Below are positions 1 through 6,307 of a stretch of DNA of 18,375 bases, one piece after another; positions within the stretch are counted from its first letter, which is position 1, and each line of letters begins with the position of its first letter. The stretch is from DASPKW01 sp038244055. Its GTDB lineage: Bacteria > Planctomycetota > Phycisphaerae > Tepidisphaerales > Tepidisphaeraceae. The translations under genes were made by a program, and so were the position numbers. The stretch lies in NCBI GenBank assembly GCA_038244055.1, contig JBBRTW010000095.1, forward strand, positions 1 through 18,375, in the 5' to 3' direction. Under the pieces are notes generated by a model that saw nothing but the letters and a program-made list of their open reading frames with translations, ran no database searches and was not told the DNA's origin.

Positions 1-1
1 C

Positions 2-1081
2 ACCGAGCACATGTTCTTCGACCCCCAGCGCATCCACAACATGCGCGAGATGATCCTGGCGGCCAAGGAAGACACCGCGGCCCGCAAGAAGGCGCTGGCC
101 AAGCTGCTGCCGTATCAGCGCGAGGATTTCATCGGCATCTTCAAGGCGATGAAGGGCCTGCCGGTGACCATCCGCCTGCTGGACCCGCCGCTGCATGAGT
201 TCCTGCCGCACAACGAGAAGGACCAGGTGGCGCTGGCGGCGTCGCTGGGGATGTCGGCGGAGGCCGTCAAGCAGCGCGTGCAGCAGTTGCACGAATCCAA
301 CCCGATGCTCGGGCATCGCGGCGACCGCCTGGCGGTCACCTATCCGGAAATCCTGGAGATGCAGGTGCGGGCGATCATCGAGGCGGCGGTGGAGACCAAG
401 AAGGCGGGCATCAAGTGCCTGCCCGAGATCATGATCCCACTGGCCGGCACGAAGGCGGAGCTGGATTATCTCAAGAAAATCACCATCGCCACGGCGGAGG
501 CGGTATTCGCCGAGACCAGGATGCGCGTGGAGTACATGTACGGCACGATGATCGAAGTGCCCCGCGCGGCGGTGACGGCGGATGAGCTGGCGCAGACGGC
601 CGAGTTCTTCAGCTTCGGCACGAACGATCTGACGCAGATGACGTTTGGCTATTCGCGCGATGATGCGGGCGTTTTCCTTCCCGATTACATCAAGAAGGAA
701 ATCCTGGAGCGGGACCCGTTCCAGAGCCTGGATGTCGGCGGCGTCGGCAAGCTGGTGGACATGGCGGTCAAGCTTGGCCGGGGCGTCAACAAGGATCTCA
801 AGTGCGGCATCTGCGGCGAACACGGTGGGGACCCGAGGTCGGTGGAGTTCTGCCACCAGGTGGGGCTGAACTATGTGAGCTGCAGCCCGTTCCGAGTGCC
901 GATCGCGCGGCTGGCGGCGGCGCATGCGGCGATTAAGTTTCCGGTGAAGGCGAAGAAGTCGGCGGTTAAGGCCGTGGCGAAGGTGGCGGCGAAGGTTGCG
1001 AAGAAAGTCGTCAAGGGCAAGAAGCCCGTGGCGAAGAAGGCTGCGAAGCCGGCTGCGAAGGGGAAGGCGAAGAGGAAATAA
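2..1081 (+). CDS. ppdK: Pyruvate phosphate dikinase, C-terminal part (5' end outside window), with lysine/alanine-rich tail
   Basis: The reading frame is open from base 2, and its first residues (TEHMFF) belong to the conserved PPDK segment just after the nucleotide/phosphohistidine region, so the gene starts before the window. PPDK interconverts pyruvate, ATP and phosphate with PEP, AMP and pyrophosphate in the cytoplasm. The part seen is the PEP/pyruvate-binding barrel. GTNDLTQMTFGYSRDD starts near base 616, and the catalytic cysteine lies in CGICGEHGG, with its codon at 812-814. The normal family C-terminus is reached around AAAHAAIKF, near base 940. About 48 further residues follow, dominated by Lys, Ala and Val (repeated AKK/VAK units) and resembling histone H1-like tails. 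That tail is not part of the enzyme fold. A terminator follows directly, so this is the last gene of its transcript. The family call is firm; the role of the tail is unknown. Confidence 0.95.
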   Translation, partial: TEHMFFDPQRIHNMREMILAAKEDTAARKKALAKLLPYQREDFIGIFKAMKGLPVTIRLLDPPLHEFLPHNEKDQVALAASLGMSAEAVKQRVQQLHESNPMLGHRGDRLAVTYPEILEMQVRAIIEAAVETKKAGIKCLPEIMIPLAGTKAELDYLKKITIATAEAVFAETRMRVEYMYGTMIEVPRAAVTADELAQTAEFFSFGTNDLTQMTFGYSRDDAGVFLPDYIKKEILERDPFQSLDVGGVGKLVDMAVKLGRGVNKDLKCGICGEHGGDPRSVEFCHQVGLNYVSCSPFRVPIARLAAAHAAIKFPVKAKKSAVKAVAKVAAKVAKKVVKGKKPVAKKAAKPAAKGKAKRK

Positions 1082-1111
1082 GATTCGATTTGCCAGGTTA
1101 ATCGAATTAGC

Positions 1112-1142
1112 AGGGCCCGCGTGATATTCACGCGGGCCCTTT
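1112..1142 (+). terminator. Intrinsic terminator after ppdK
   Basis: A perfect 13-bp inverted repeat (1112-1124 with 1128-1140) with a 3-nt loop, GC-rich, is followed by a short T stretch. It lies 31 bases after the ppdK stop. The T tract is short (TTT then CTGCT), but the stem is very strong. Confidence 0.85.
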
Positions 1143-1228
1143 CTGCTCCTCGTGGTTGAAATTCCGATTCCCGCGATATAATAAATTTGGTTTGAAGAGC
1201 TGATCTGATCAGGGCAGAGGAGGAATTA

Positions 1229-2287
1229 ATGCCGTCTTTGGGCACTACCGTCTCGACCTCTCGACGCGTAAATAAGGTGCGGACGGAGACCTGTGAGAAA
1301 TGTGGGAAAACGTACTTCTACGAAGTGAGCAGAATTAAACGCGGGACGGCATTCAATTTTTTGAACCTGGATAAGGAATAGGCAAAGGAACGGGCGGCCA
1401 AAGATGCGCGTACCCGCGCCAAAACAGCCGTCCAGTCTGCGCATGATCCCGTCCCCTGTCCGTTTTGTGGGCGGGTTCAGGATGTGGCCATAAAAGGTGC
1501 CGCGGACGACCGGACCAAGATTCCCCTGAGTATCCTTAACTGGATTCTGTTTCTTGTCATAGGTGTTTCGCTGGCCGCAACGTTCAAACAGTGGCGAAAG
1601 GAGACGGATCACGATAAGACACTCCGGACTTTAATGAACGTGGGTGGTGGGGCGTGCCTTCCGGTACTACTCGGATTGATTGGCTTTCATTACCTCAAGC
1701 GGCGCTCGAATCGGACGTGGTTCGATGGACTTCCCGAATGGCACAAATACAAGATTGCGCCGCCCGCGCTGATCGACAATGGCGCCCGACTGGTTCCCGC
1801 CAAGCCTGTTGTCCTGACACGGCGGAACGATCGCATTGTCGTTCAGCCTCACCGCCTGGGGTTGCCGGAGAGCTGCGTGAGTTGTGGAGCGCCGACGCGC
1901 AGACAGTTTAAGCCTCCTATGGCGCTCGACCGCGAATCGAAAACATGGCGATGCTGTGAAGCATGTCAGAAAACCGACTCGCAGCACTGGCGTCGCATTT
2001 CGAATCGAACGGCGCTGATCTGCATCATGTGTTGCGTCGGCATCGGGTTTCTACCATTGGGGATGAGCCCGTGGGCGACCGGCTTCATTGTGACATTGAT
2101 TGGAACTCCCATCACGGTGGTCATTTCAATCGTCGTGCCGAATGTCTTCGGGCTGCCTCTTTCCCGGCGCGCGATAAATCGATCGCGCGGCTGGGTCAGT
2201 CTTCGGGCTCAAGGTCCGGCCTATCAAAAGCTGATCGAGGAACGGTATTCCGATTCGCGGCAATTTGAGGCCGACCGATACTCTTAA
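1229..2287 (+). pseudogene. Zinc-ribbon membrane protein interrupted by an in-frame TAG codon
   Basis: A strong Shine-Dalgarno AGGAGG (1218-1223) sits 5 nt before the ATG at 1229. Reading in one frame to 2287 gives a coherent protein broken only by TAG at 1379-1381 (codon 51). Before the stop there is a CEKCGKTYFYE half-ribbon (Cys22, Cys25). After it comes CPFCG (Cys77, Cys80), so the stop splits what looks like one four-cysteine zinc ribbon. Two hydrophobic stretches follow (about residues 95-117 and 130-145), then a second Cys cluster (ESCVSCG and WRCCEACQ), then a long hydrophobic region that could cross the membrane twice. A similar ribbon plus membrane layout is, as I recall, frequent in planctomycetes; the function is unknown. 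The simplest reading is a recent nonsense mutation. Re-initiation at GTG 1484 would give 267 residues without the first ribbon. A sequencing error or readthrough is also possible. Confidence 0.7.
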
Positions 2288-2411
2288 GAGCGCCGGTTCT
2301 TGTACGCGAAGTTGGAACCGATGGCATCTACAACCATGTCGATCGGAGTATTAATGGCAACGATTTTGCACGATTCCTCGAGGGTATTTGACAATCCGAT
2401 AGGTGGCTTCG

Positions 2412-2792
2412 ATGACAACCTGGCGAGAAATGGCGAAGGAGAATCGGACAGCCGCGAACGAATTATTCGCTTCTGGTCGATGGCGAAGTTGCGCCAGTCG
2501 CGCATACTATGCCCTTTACCACGAAGTCACGCACGCGCTTCATCTGGCAGGCGTAACCATGCCCTTCGGACAATCCAACCCCAAGCACCGAACGCTGCCT
2601 TTGGTTGTTGGAAGCAACCTTCACCTCTTGCCAATTCAGGTCCGTTGGAAATTGTCTGGCTTGATCGGAATGCTGTATAATTTTCGAATCATCGCCGATT
2701 ATCTGCCGCCGGTGACTTTAGAAAAGGCGGATGCTAGAATTGCGATGGGACTGATGGCCCAGGGGTTTGTTTGCCTGAAGGACGTTCCATGA
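2412..2792 (+). CDS. HEPN-domain protein (UPF0332-like), possible toxin of a two-gene module
   Basis: This 126-residue, mostly helical protein carries the HEPN signature SRAYYALYHEV (about residues 28-38) and the C-terminal LYNFRIIADYLPPVTLEKA helix typical of the UPF0332/PF05168-like branch. HEPN proteins are often RNases or RNA-binding toxins paired with a small nucleotidyltransferase. The classical RX4-6H catalytic motif is not evident: the usual site reads RIIADY, so RNase activity is doubtful. ATG 2412 was chosen because AGGTGG lies 5 nt upstream; a GTG at 2403 is also in frame. The stop overlaps the next start in an ATGA, so the two genes are probably translationally coupled. The family call is good; the toxin role is inference from context. 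Confidence 0.8.
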   Translation: MTTWREMAKENRTAANELFASGRWRSCASRAYYALYHEVTHALHLAGVTMPFGQSNPKHRTLPLVVGSNLHLLPIQVRWKLSGLIGMLYNFRIIADYLPPVTLEKADARIAMGLMAQGFVCLKDVP

Positions 2793-3049
2793 GAAACCAA
2801 GCGGAGATCGACACCATCGTTAAGGACGTCCAGTCGCGGCTCGATGCCAAAGGCAAGATCACGGGCGTCGAGCTCAGCGTGCCCCCCGGCGGCTACGTCG
2901 AAGATGACACATGGCTGAACATCATCGTGACGCCGGCGAGCAACGGTGTGCGCGCTTACCAATACGTCGAGGCGTTGAGCGAAGTAGAGCAGGAACTCCG
3001 CGACAGCGGGGTGGATCATGTGTTATTAGTCCCCGCAATGGCCGACTGA
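2789..3049 (+). CDS. Small protein coupled to the HEPN gene, possibly a degenerate MNT-like partner
   Basis: This 86-residue protein starts at the ATG that overlaps the HEPN stop by 4 nt. I do not recognise it by sequence. Its predicted order is helix (residues 3-22), two strands (about 25-53, including DDTWLNIIV), helix (about 59-77), strand (DHVLLVPAM). This order recalls a minimal nucleotidyltransferase, where SDIDLLV-type and VDLV-type strands sit in similar places. HEPN genes commonly pair with such MNT antitoxins. The GSxARG loop and the DxD metal site are absent, so if related it is catalytically dead. The resemblance is by eye and could be chance. The coupling to HEPN is directly visible. 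Confidence 0.7.
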   Translation: MRNQAEIDTIVKDVQSRLDAKGKITGVELSVPPGGYVEDDTWLNIIVTPASNGVRAYQYVEALSEVEQELRDSGVDHVLLVPAMAD

Positions 3050-3086
3050 CGCGCAGGCCGTTGTATTGACGCGCGATGTCGCCGAT

Positions 3087-3479
3087 TCATTTCGATTCGG
3101 TTCGATTTGTTGGATCGCCCTCCAGCAGTTCATGTGCCACCACCTTTCCCGCGTCATCCATCTCGGCCGCGAAATAGTTGATGACGCGCTGTTTTTCCGG
3201 ATTCGGCGATTCCACTTCGACGCACGCGACGCAGCCGCCATCGCGCCCTTTGTATAGCGAATAGTCGGTGACCACCGCTGAATCGGGGTGGCTCAGCTCA
3301 TCCCGGATGACCTGCAGTGCGGACGAAATGAGCCGGCTTTCCTCGGCGGGATCGAGTTCAATTTCATTGGCTGGCCGGATGAAGACGAGAAGCTGGGCGC
3401 GCAGTCGATTTTGCTCCTCGACTCTTTTCCTGTCCTTCCGGGTGACCAACACGAGAATGAGGCGAAGGATTTCCGGCAT
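3087..3479 (-). CDS. Hypothetical protein, last gene of the alr-Uma2 operon
   Basis: This is a 130-residue protein of unknown function. It starts 1 nt after the Uma2 stop (TAG A ATG), so translation is probably coupled to that gene. The N-terminus (PEILRLILVLVTRKDRKRVEE) is a short hydrophobic stretch followed by a basic helix. The rest looks like a soluble alpha/beta domain with an acidic loop (EIELDPAEES) and a central strand pair (SAVVTDYSLYKG, GGCVACVEVES). No catalytic motif or known family is visible. Only 37 bp separates its stop from the convergent stop at 3049, with no clear terminator. Confidence 0.65.
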   Translation of the reverse strand: MPEILRLILVLVTRKDRKRVEEQNRLRAQLLVFIRPANEIELDPAEESRLISSALQVIRDELSHPDSAVVTDYSLYKGRDGGCVACVEVESPNPEKQRVINYFAAEMDDAGKVVAHELLEGDPTNRTESK

Positions 3480-3480
3480 T

Positions 3481-4161
3481 CTATTTCGTCCACCCCTTCG
3501 CCTTCACCCACTCTCGGAACTTCCGCAAGATCGCATTCTCCCCCACGCGCCCGCGCATTTTTACGAAGCGAGTTAGTTCGGCCGGCGCGAGGAAAGGGAA
3601 CACCAGGCTTTTCTCCCGCGCGCGGTAAACGCCATCCACCAGTTCCAGGCATTCGAGCTTGAGGCCATTCCACCGCCAAATCTCGGGCACGCCCAACCCT
3701 GCGTACACGGGCTCACGCTCGACAGATCGGTGCGTGATATCAATTTCCACGACCAATTCCGGCGGCGCGTCTTTCTTGAGATTCAGACGCTTGCGCCCCC
3801 GCATCTTTTTCTCATCTCTGAAGTAATAGCACTCATCCGGCTCCAGCCCTTTGGCTTTCTCTTTCCGCCGGAATGTCGTTGAACCCAGGGATACGACCTC
3901 GATGCCCAGGTCGTAGCTGAGCGATTCAATCAATCGGCCGATAATCTTCTTCGGACGTTCATGGTCCGGCAGCGGCGACATCATCTCCAGTCTCCCATGA
4001 TCGAATGTCACACGGATCGGCCGGTCGCCGATTTCCTTTAAGAGGTGTTCGTAGAAATTCCAGCTCACATCTTCGAGAACCATGTGCGAAACATCATCAA
4101 GCGACGGTACGGCCAGCCGCGGGGCAGGTCTGCGAAGTGGGGGAATTGCAGCACGAGTCAT
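3481..4161 (-). CDS. Uma2 family (PD-(D/E)XK fold) nuclease-like protein
   Basis: This 226-residue protein matches the Uma2/DUF820 pattern: an N-terminal helix and strand unit (FYEHLLKEIGDRPIRVTFDHGRLEMMSP), HERPKKIIGRLIESL, then PDECYYF and PPELVVEIDITHRSVER. The last two carry the acidic residues of the PD-(D/E)XK core, followed by the usual YAGLGVPEIWRW segment. Family members are predicted endonucleases, often abundant in planctomycetes and cyanobacteria, and their natural substrate is unknown. ATG 4161 is chosen because GAGGTG lies 4 nt upstream; an in-frame TTG at 4173 would lie on that site. The gene sits 41 nt after the alr stop and 1 nt before the next gene, which suggests an operon without showing a shared function. 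Confidence 0.85.
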   Translation of the reverse strand: MTRAAIPPLRRPAPRLAVPSLDDVSHMVLEDVSWNFYEHLLKEIGDRPIRVTFDHGRLEMMSPLPDHERPKKIIGRLIESLSYDLGIEVVSLGSTTFRRKEKAKGLEPDECYYFRDEKKMRGRKRLNLKKDAPPELVVEIDITHRSVEREPVYAGLGVPEIWRWNGLKLECLELVDGVYRAREKSLVFPFLAPAELTRFVKMRGRVGENAILRKFREWVKAKGWTK

Positions 4162-4202
4162 CAAGCACCTCAAAAGCGATTATACCCGCATATTCTCCCG
4201 CA

Positions 4203-5135
4203 TCACCCGATATATTCCCGCACTCCATGCCGCGCGATCTGCATTATGGCCTGGTGCGGGGTGGTTCCCCAGGCGAAGCCGACTTCGGCTTCGGTGATCC
4301 CACCGCCCAGCAGCACGACCTCATCGCCCGCGTTGTCGCTTGCGGCCAGGGTCACGTAGGCCGTCTGCATTCCGACCTCGATCAGTTTCTGCCGCCGGCC
4401 GTTGACCATGACCGGGCCGGGGCGCAGGCCATTGGAGTAGCCGGCGAGGATGATGCCGTGGCGGCCGGTGGGGCTGGGCCATTGGCCGTAGCCGACGGGG
4501 CCGGCCGAATCGCGGGCTTCGACCAGGCGCGCGGTGGCGCGGACAGCGCCGAGGTAGAGGGCGAGGCCGGGGCGGACGGCGTCGAGGCGGGCCTCGGGGT
4601 GGTCGAGCAGGGCGCTGGCGGCGGCATGGAGTTTGATGTTGCGGCCGCCGAGGAGTGCCTTAAGCGCGCGGGCCTGATCGACGCGGATGGCGTGGGTGAA
4701 GGCCTGGTCGATTTGGCCGGCGGAGAGGACCGATTCGATTTGTTCGGCGGGGCAGGCGAAGCGCTGCATGCCGGTGTCGACGCAGAGGATGGGGCGGGCG
4801 GCGAGGAGTTGGCGGGCCTGGCCGGCGGTGGAGACGGCCGGGCGAACGCGCGCTTCGATCCACACAGCCGAATCCATTTCCTCCGGCGGACCCAGCGCGA
4901 TCGCCTCCTTTCCCGTGATCGTGAACAACTCGATCGCCCAGGCCTCATGCAGCGCAAAAATACAAAACCCATCCACCGCACCCGCCAGCGCCCCCGCCAC
5001 CTGGGCCGCGCCCAGGCCGTAGGCATCGGCTTTGATGGTGGCCCAGAGCTCGACGTGGGTGCGCGCTTTTATTTCCTCGGCATTGCGCCGAATGCGCGAT
5101 AGATCGATGACGACTTTCAGGTGCGGGGAGATCAT
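4203..5135 (-). CDS. alr: Divergent alanine racemase (PLP-dependent)
   Basis: Alanine racemase converts L-alanine to D-alanine for peptidoglycan. The 310-residue product shows the N-terminal PLP barrel, with the cofactor lysine in ATIKADAYGLG (Lys35, Tyr39), then LHAAASALLDHP, VRPGLALYL and the C-terminal beta domain with AGYSNGLRPG (Tyr233, equivalent to the second catalytic tyrosine). It ends with TTPHQAIMQIARHGVREY, corresponding to the family's final motif. It is about 50-70 residues shorter than typical Alr, and the usual CMDQ segment reads GMQT (255-258), losing the conserved Asp. It is first in a probable three-gene operon. A relaxed-specificity or inactive family member cannot be excluded. 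Long open frames antisense to it reflect high GC content. Confidence 0.85.
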   Translation of the reverse strand: MISPHLKVVIDLSRIRRNAEEIKARTHVELWATIKADAYGLGAAQVAGALAGAVDGFCIFALHEAWAIELFTITGKEAIALGPPEEMDSAVWIEARVRPAVSTAGQARQLLAARPILCVDTGMQRFACPAEQIESVLSAGQIDQAFTHAIRVDQARALKALLGGRNIKLHAAASALLDHPEARLDAVRPGLALYLGAVRATARLVEARDSAGPVGYGQWPSPTGRHGIILAGYSNGLRPGPVMVNGRRQKLIEVGMQTAYVTLAASDNAGDEVVLLGGGITEAEVGFAWGTTPHQAIMQIARHGVREYIG

Positions 5136-5182
5136 CTTCGCCGATTCAAACCGGCCGCACGCCTTGGGTCAATTGTTCGGCG

Positions 5183-5417
5183 GGGTCAGGAGCCTCGCAC
5201 GCAGGGCAATCGCATATGGCATGAGATGGGCAACAATTGCGGATTTGGGATTGTGGATTGCGGATTGAAATGCGGTTTTCAATCCGCAATCCGCAACCCG
5301 CAATCCGAAATCCGAAATCCGAAATCCGAAATCGATGCGATAGGATTGACATGCGATTGCCCTGGCCTCGCACCAATGGCTTTACAAAGTTGTAGCGCGC
5401 TCCGAGGCTCCTGACCC
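5183..5417. repeat. Nested long inverted repeat enclosing heptamer arrays
   Basis: The gap between alr and the lipoprotein gene (5136-5512) holds no convincing gene. A 15-bp perfect outer inverted repeat (5183-5197 with 5403-5417) encloses a second 14-bp perfect pair (5202-5215 with 5351-5364), which in turn encloses heptamer arrays in opposite orientation. The right outer arm ends next to TTGTAG (5391-5395), similar to the REP-like units elsewhere in the window. The whole could fold into a cruciform or a long RNA hairpin. It may be a MITE-like insertion. Confidence 0.75.
5237..5335. repeat. Inverted pair of heptanucleotide tandem arrays (CAATCCG type)
   Basis: The left arm has four 7-nt units of TTGCGGA type (5237-5264). 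The right arm has eight units of CAATCCG/AAATCCG type (5280-5335). The two arms are reverse complements, so they can pair. Translation of this array produces ISDFGFRI-type peptides, which should not be called a gene. Confidence 0.9.
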
Positions 5418-5512
5418 TTTCCCGCTCCCGCCGGAGGTCGGCCCGATCCGCATCGCTCATTTCCGATGCGGGACTTGCAAGCCCTTCGACCGCCTGGTCT
5501 CCGCCCGCGCGG

Positions 5513-5977
5513 TTATTTCACCAGCTCGCATCCGCCGAGACTCACTTCCTCAAGCAATTTCATTGCGTTCATGAAATCGCCGCGCATCTTGACGACTTGA
5601 TCCTTCTTGAGCGGCTTGATCGTCTCCACGGCCGCCGAGGGGACATTGCAGACCACGACCCACTTGGATCCGGGGACCGACAGGGTCACCGAAATGCTGC
5701 CGGCCGTCTTGGTCTCTTTGATCGTCCCCTCGACGACGAGCACCTTATTCGCGTATTTGGTCTTGACGGCGGCGGCGTCCTTTTCGCACTCGGCCAGCAG
5801 ATCGGCGGCCTTGAGCTCGGTTGCGGCGGCGGGCTTGGCGGGGGTGACGGCCGGGGCGGCGGGAGTCGCGCCGGGCTGGGCGGCCGGCGTGGCGGGCTTG
5901 TTGGAATCCTTATCGCATGCGCTCAGGCCCAGGCTGATTCCAAGACCCAATACGATCGTGATGCATCCGGTCTTCAT
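5513..5977 (-). CDS. Lipoprotein with possible OB-fold (tRNA_anti-like) domain
   Basis: This is a 154-residue exported lipoprotein. The signal peptide MKTGCITIVLGLGISLGLSAC has a lipobox LSAC, so Cys21 would be lipidated. An Ala/Pro-rich linker (residues about 28-54) follows, then a domain with the pattern LLAECEKDAAAVKTKYANKV-LVVEGTIKE, ending with strands around WVVVCNV and VVKMRGDF. This resembles the tRNA_anti-like OB-fold seen in small secreted bacterial proteins, whose function is unknown. The start at 5977 is preferred: a GGAG lies 8-9 nt upstream and the signal peptide begins there. An in-frame ATG at 6034 would add a polar, implausible leader. The gene is single and divergent from 6308. 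Lipoprotein: confident. Domain: moderate. Confidence 0.85.
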   Translation of the reverse strand: MKTGCITIVLGLGISLGLSACDKDSNKPATPAAQPGATPAAPAVTPAKPAAATELKAADLLAECEKDAAAVKTKYANKVLVVEGTIKETKTAGSISVTLSVPGSKWVVVCNVPSAAVETIKPLKKDQVVKMRGDFMNAMKLLEEVSLGGCELVK

Positions 5978-6151
5978 TGCTTGTCTCCGCGAGTTTTTCG
6001 ATCCCCCTTCGCGACAACGACGCGCTGGCATCATACAAGCGCGATGGGGGCCTGTATCGAAAGGGCGCGGTTAAGATTCGCCAATTGCATTCGATAAGTC
6101 TGGTTCGCGCGGGCGGGGGATGGATCCAAATTGAGCGTACATGACCATGCG

Positions 6152-6252
6152 CTTGTGGTGCGGGCGTCCCGCCTGCTTTGGCAGCCGAGACGGCCGCACT
6201 ACAAGCGCTGAGTCGCGCACGACTATTTATGTTTGGACGCCCGCACCACAAG
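6152..6252. repeat. REP-like palindromic element (GTAG/GTGG-headed hairpins)
   Basis: An 18-bp perfect inverted repeat (6152-6169 with 6235-6252) bounds a 101-bp element. Inside, on the minus strand, is another unit headed by GTAG (6202-6199) that folds as GCGGCCG-TCT-CGGCTGC. The outer units are headed by GTGG and fold as GCGGG-CGT-CCCGC. It lies in the divergent gap between the lipoprotein and CPBP protease genes, and its right end is 55 nt from the CPBP start. Confidence 0.8.
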
Positions 6253-6307
6253 GTCGCCATGCCTTCATTGGCGGCCCGGCGCATGCTGCGGTATCGTGCG
6301 CGCACCC

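Noticed and set aside
1379..1381. TAG read as pyrrolysine or another recoded amino acid
   Set aside because: TAG serves as a normal stop for xerD and several minus-strand genes here, and no recoding element is visible; a plain nonsense mutation is simpler.
2300..2680. 126-residue frame before and overlapping the HEPN gene
   Set aside because: It was considered as a third module gene, but it overlaps HEPN in another frame and its sequence has no protein-like pattern after residue 40.
4005..5102. 365-residue open frame on the plus strand
   Set aside because: It is antisense to alr and Uma2, whose motifs are clear. Its composition is Gly/Ala/Asp-rich as expected from the opposite strand of GC-rich coding DNA.
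5280..5335. Possible CRISPR-like array
   Set aside because: Units are 7 nt with no spacers; a simple tandem repeat.
5146..5460. 104-residue minus-strand frame covering the heptamer arrays
   Set aside because: Most of it is a translation of the 7-nt repeats (ISDFGFRI type peptides) and the inverted repeat arms; no independent protein signal.
5597..6097. Two plus-strand frames (5597-6097, 5607-6074) opposite the lipoprotein gene
   Set aside because: They are shadows: the lipoprotein has a signal peptide, lipobox and ribosome site, while these have none.
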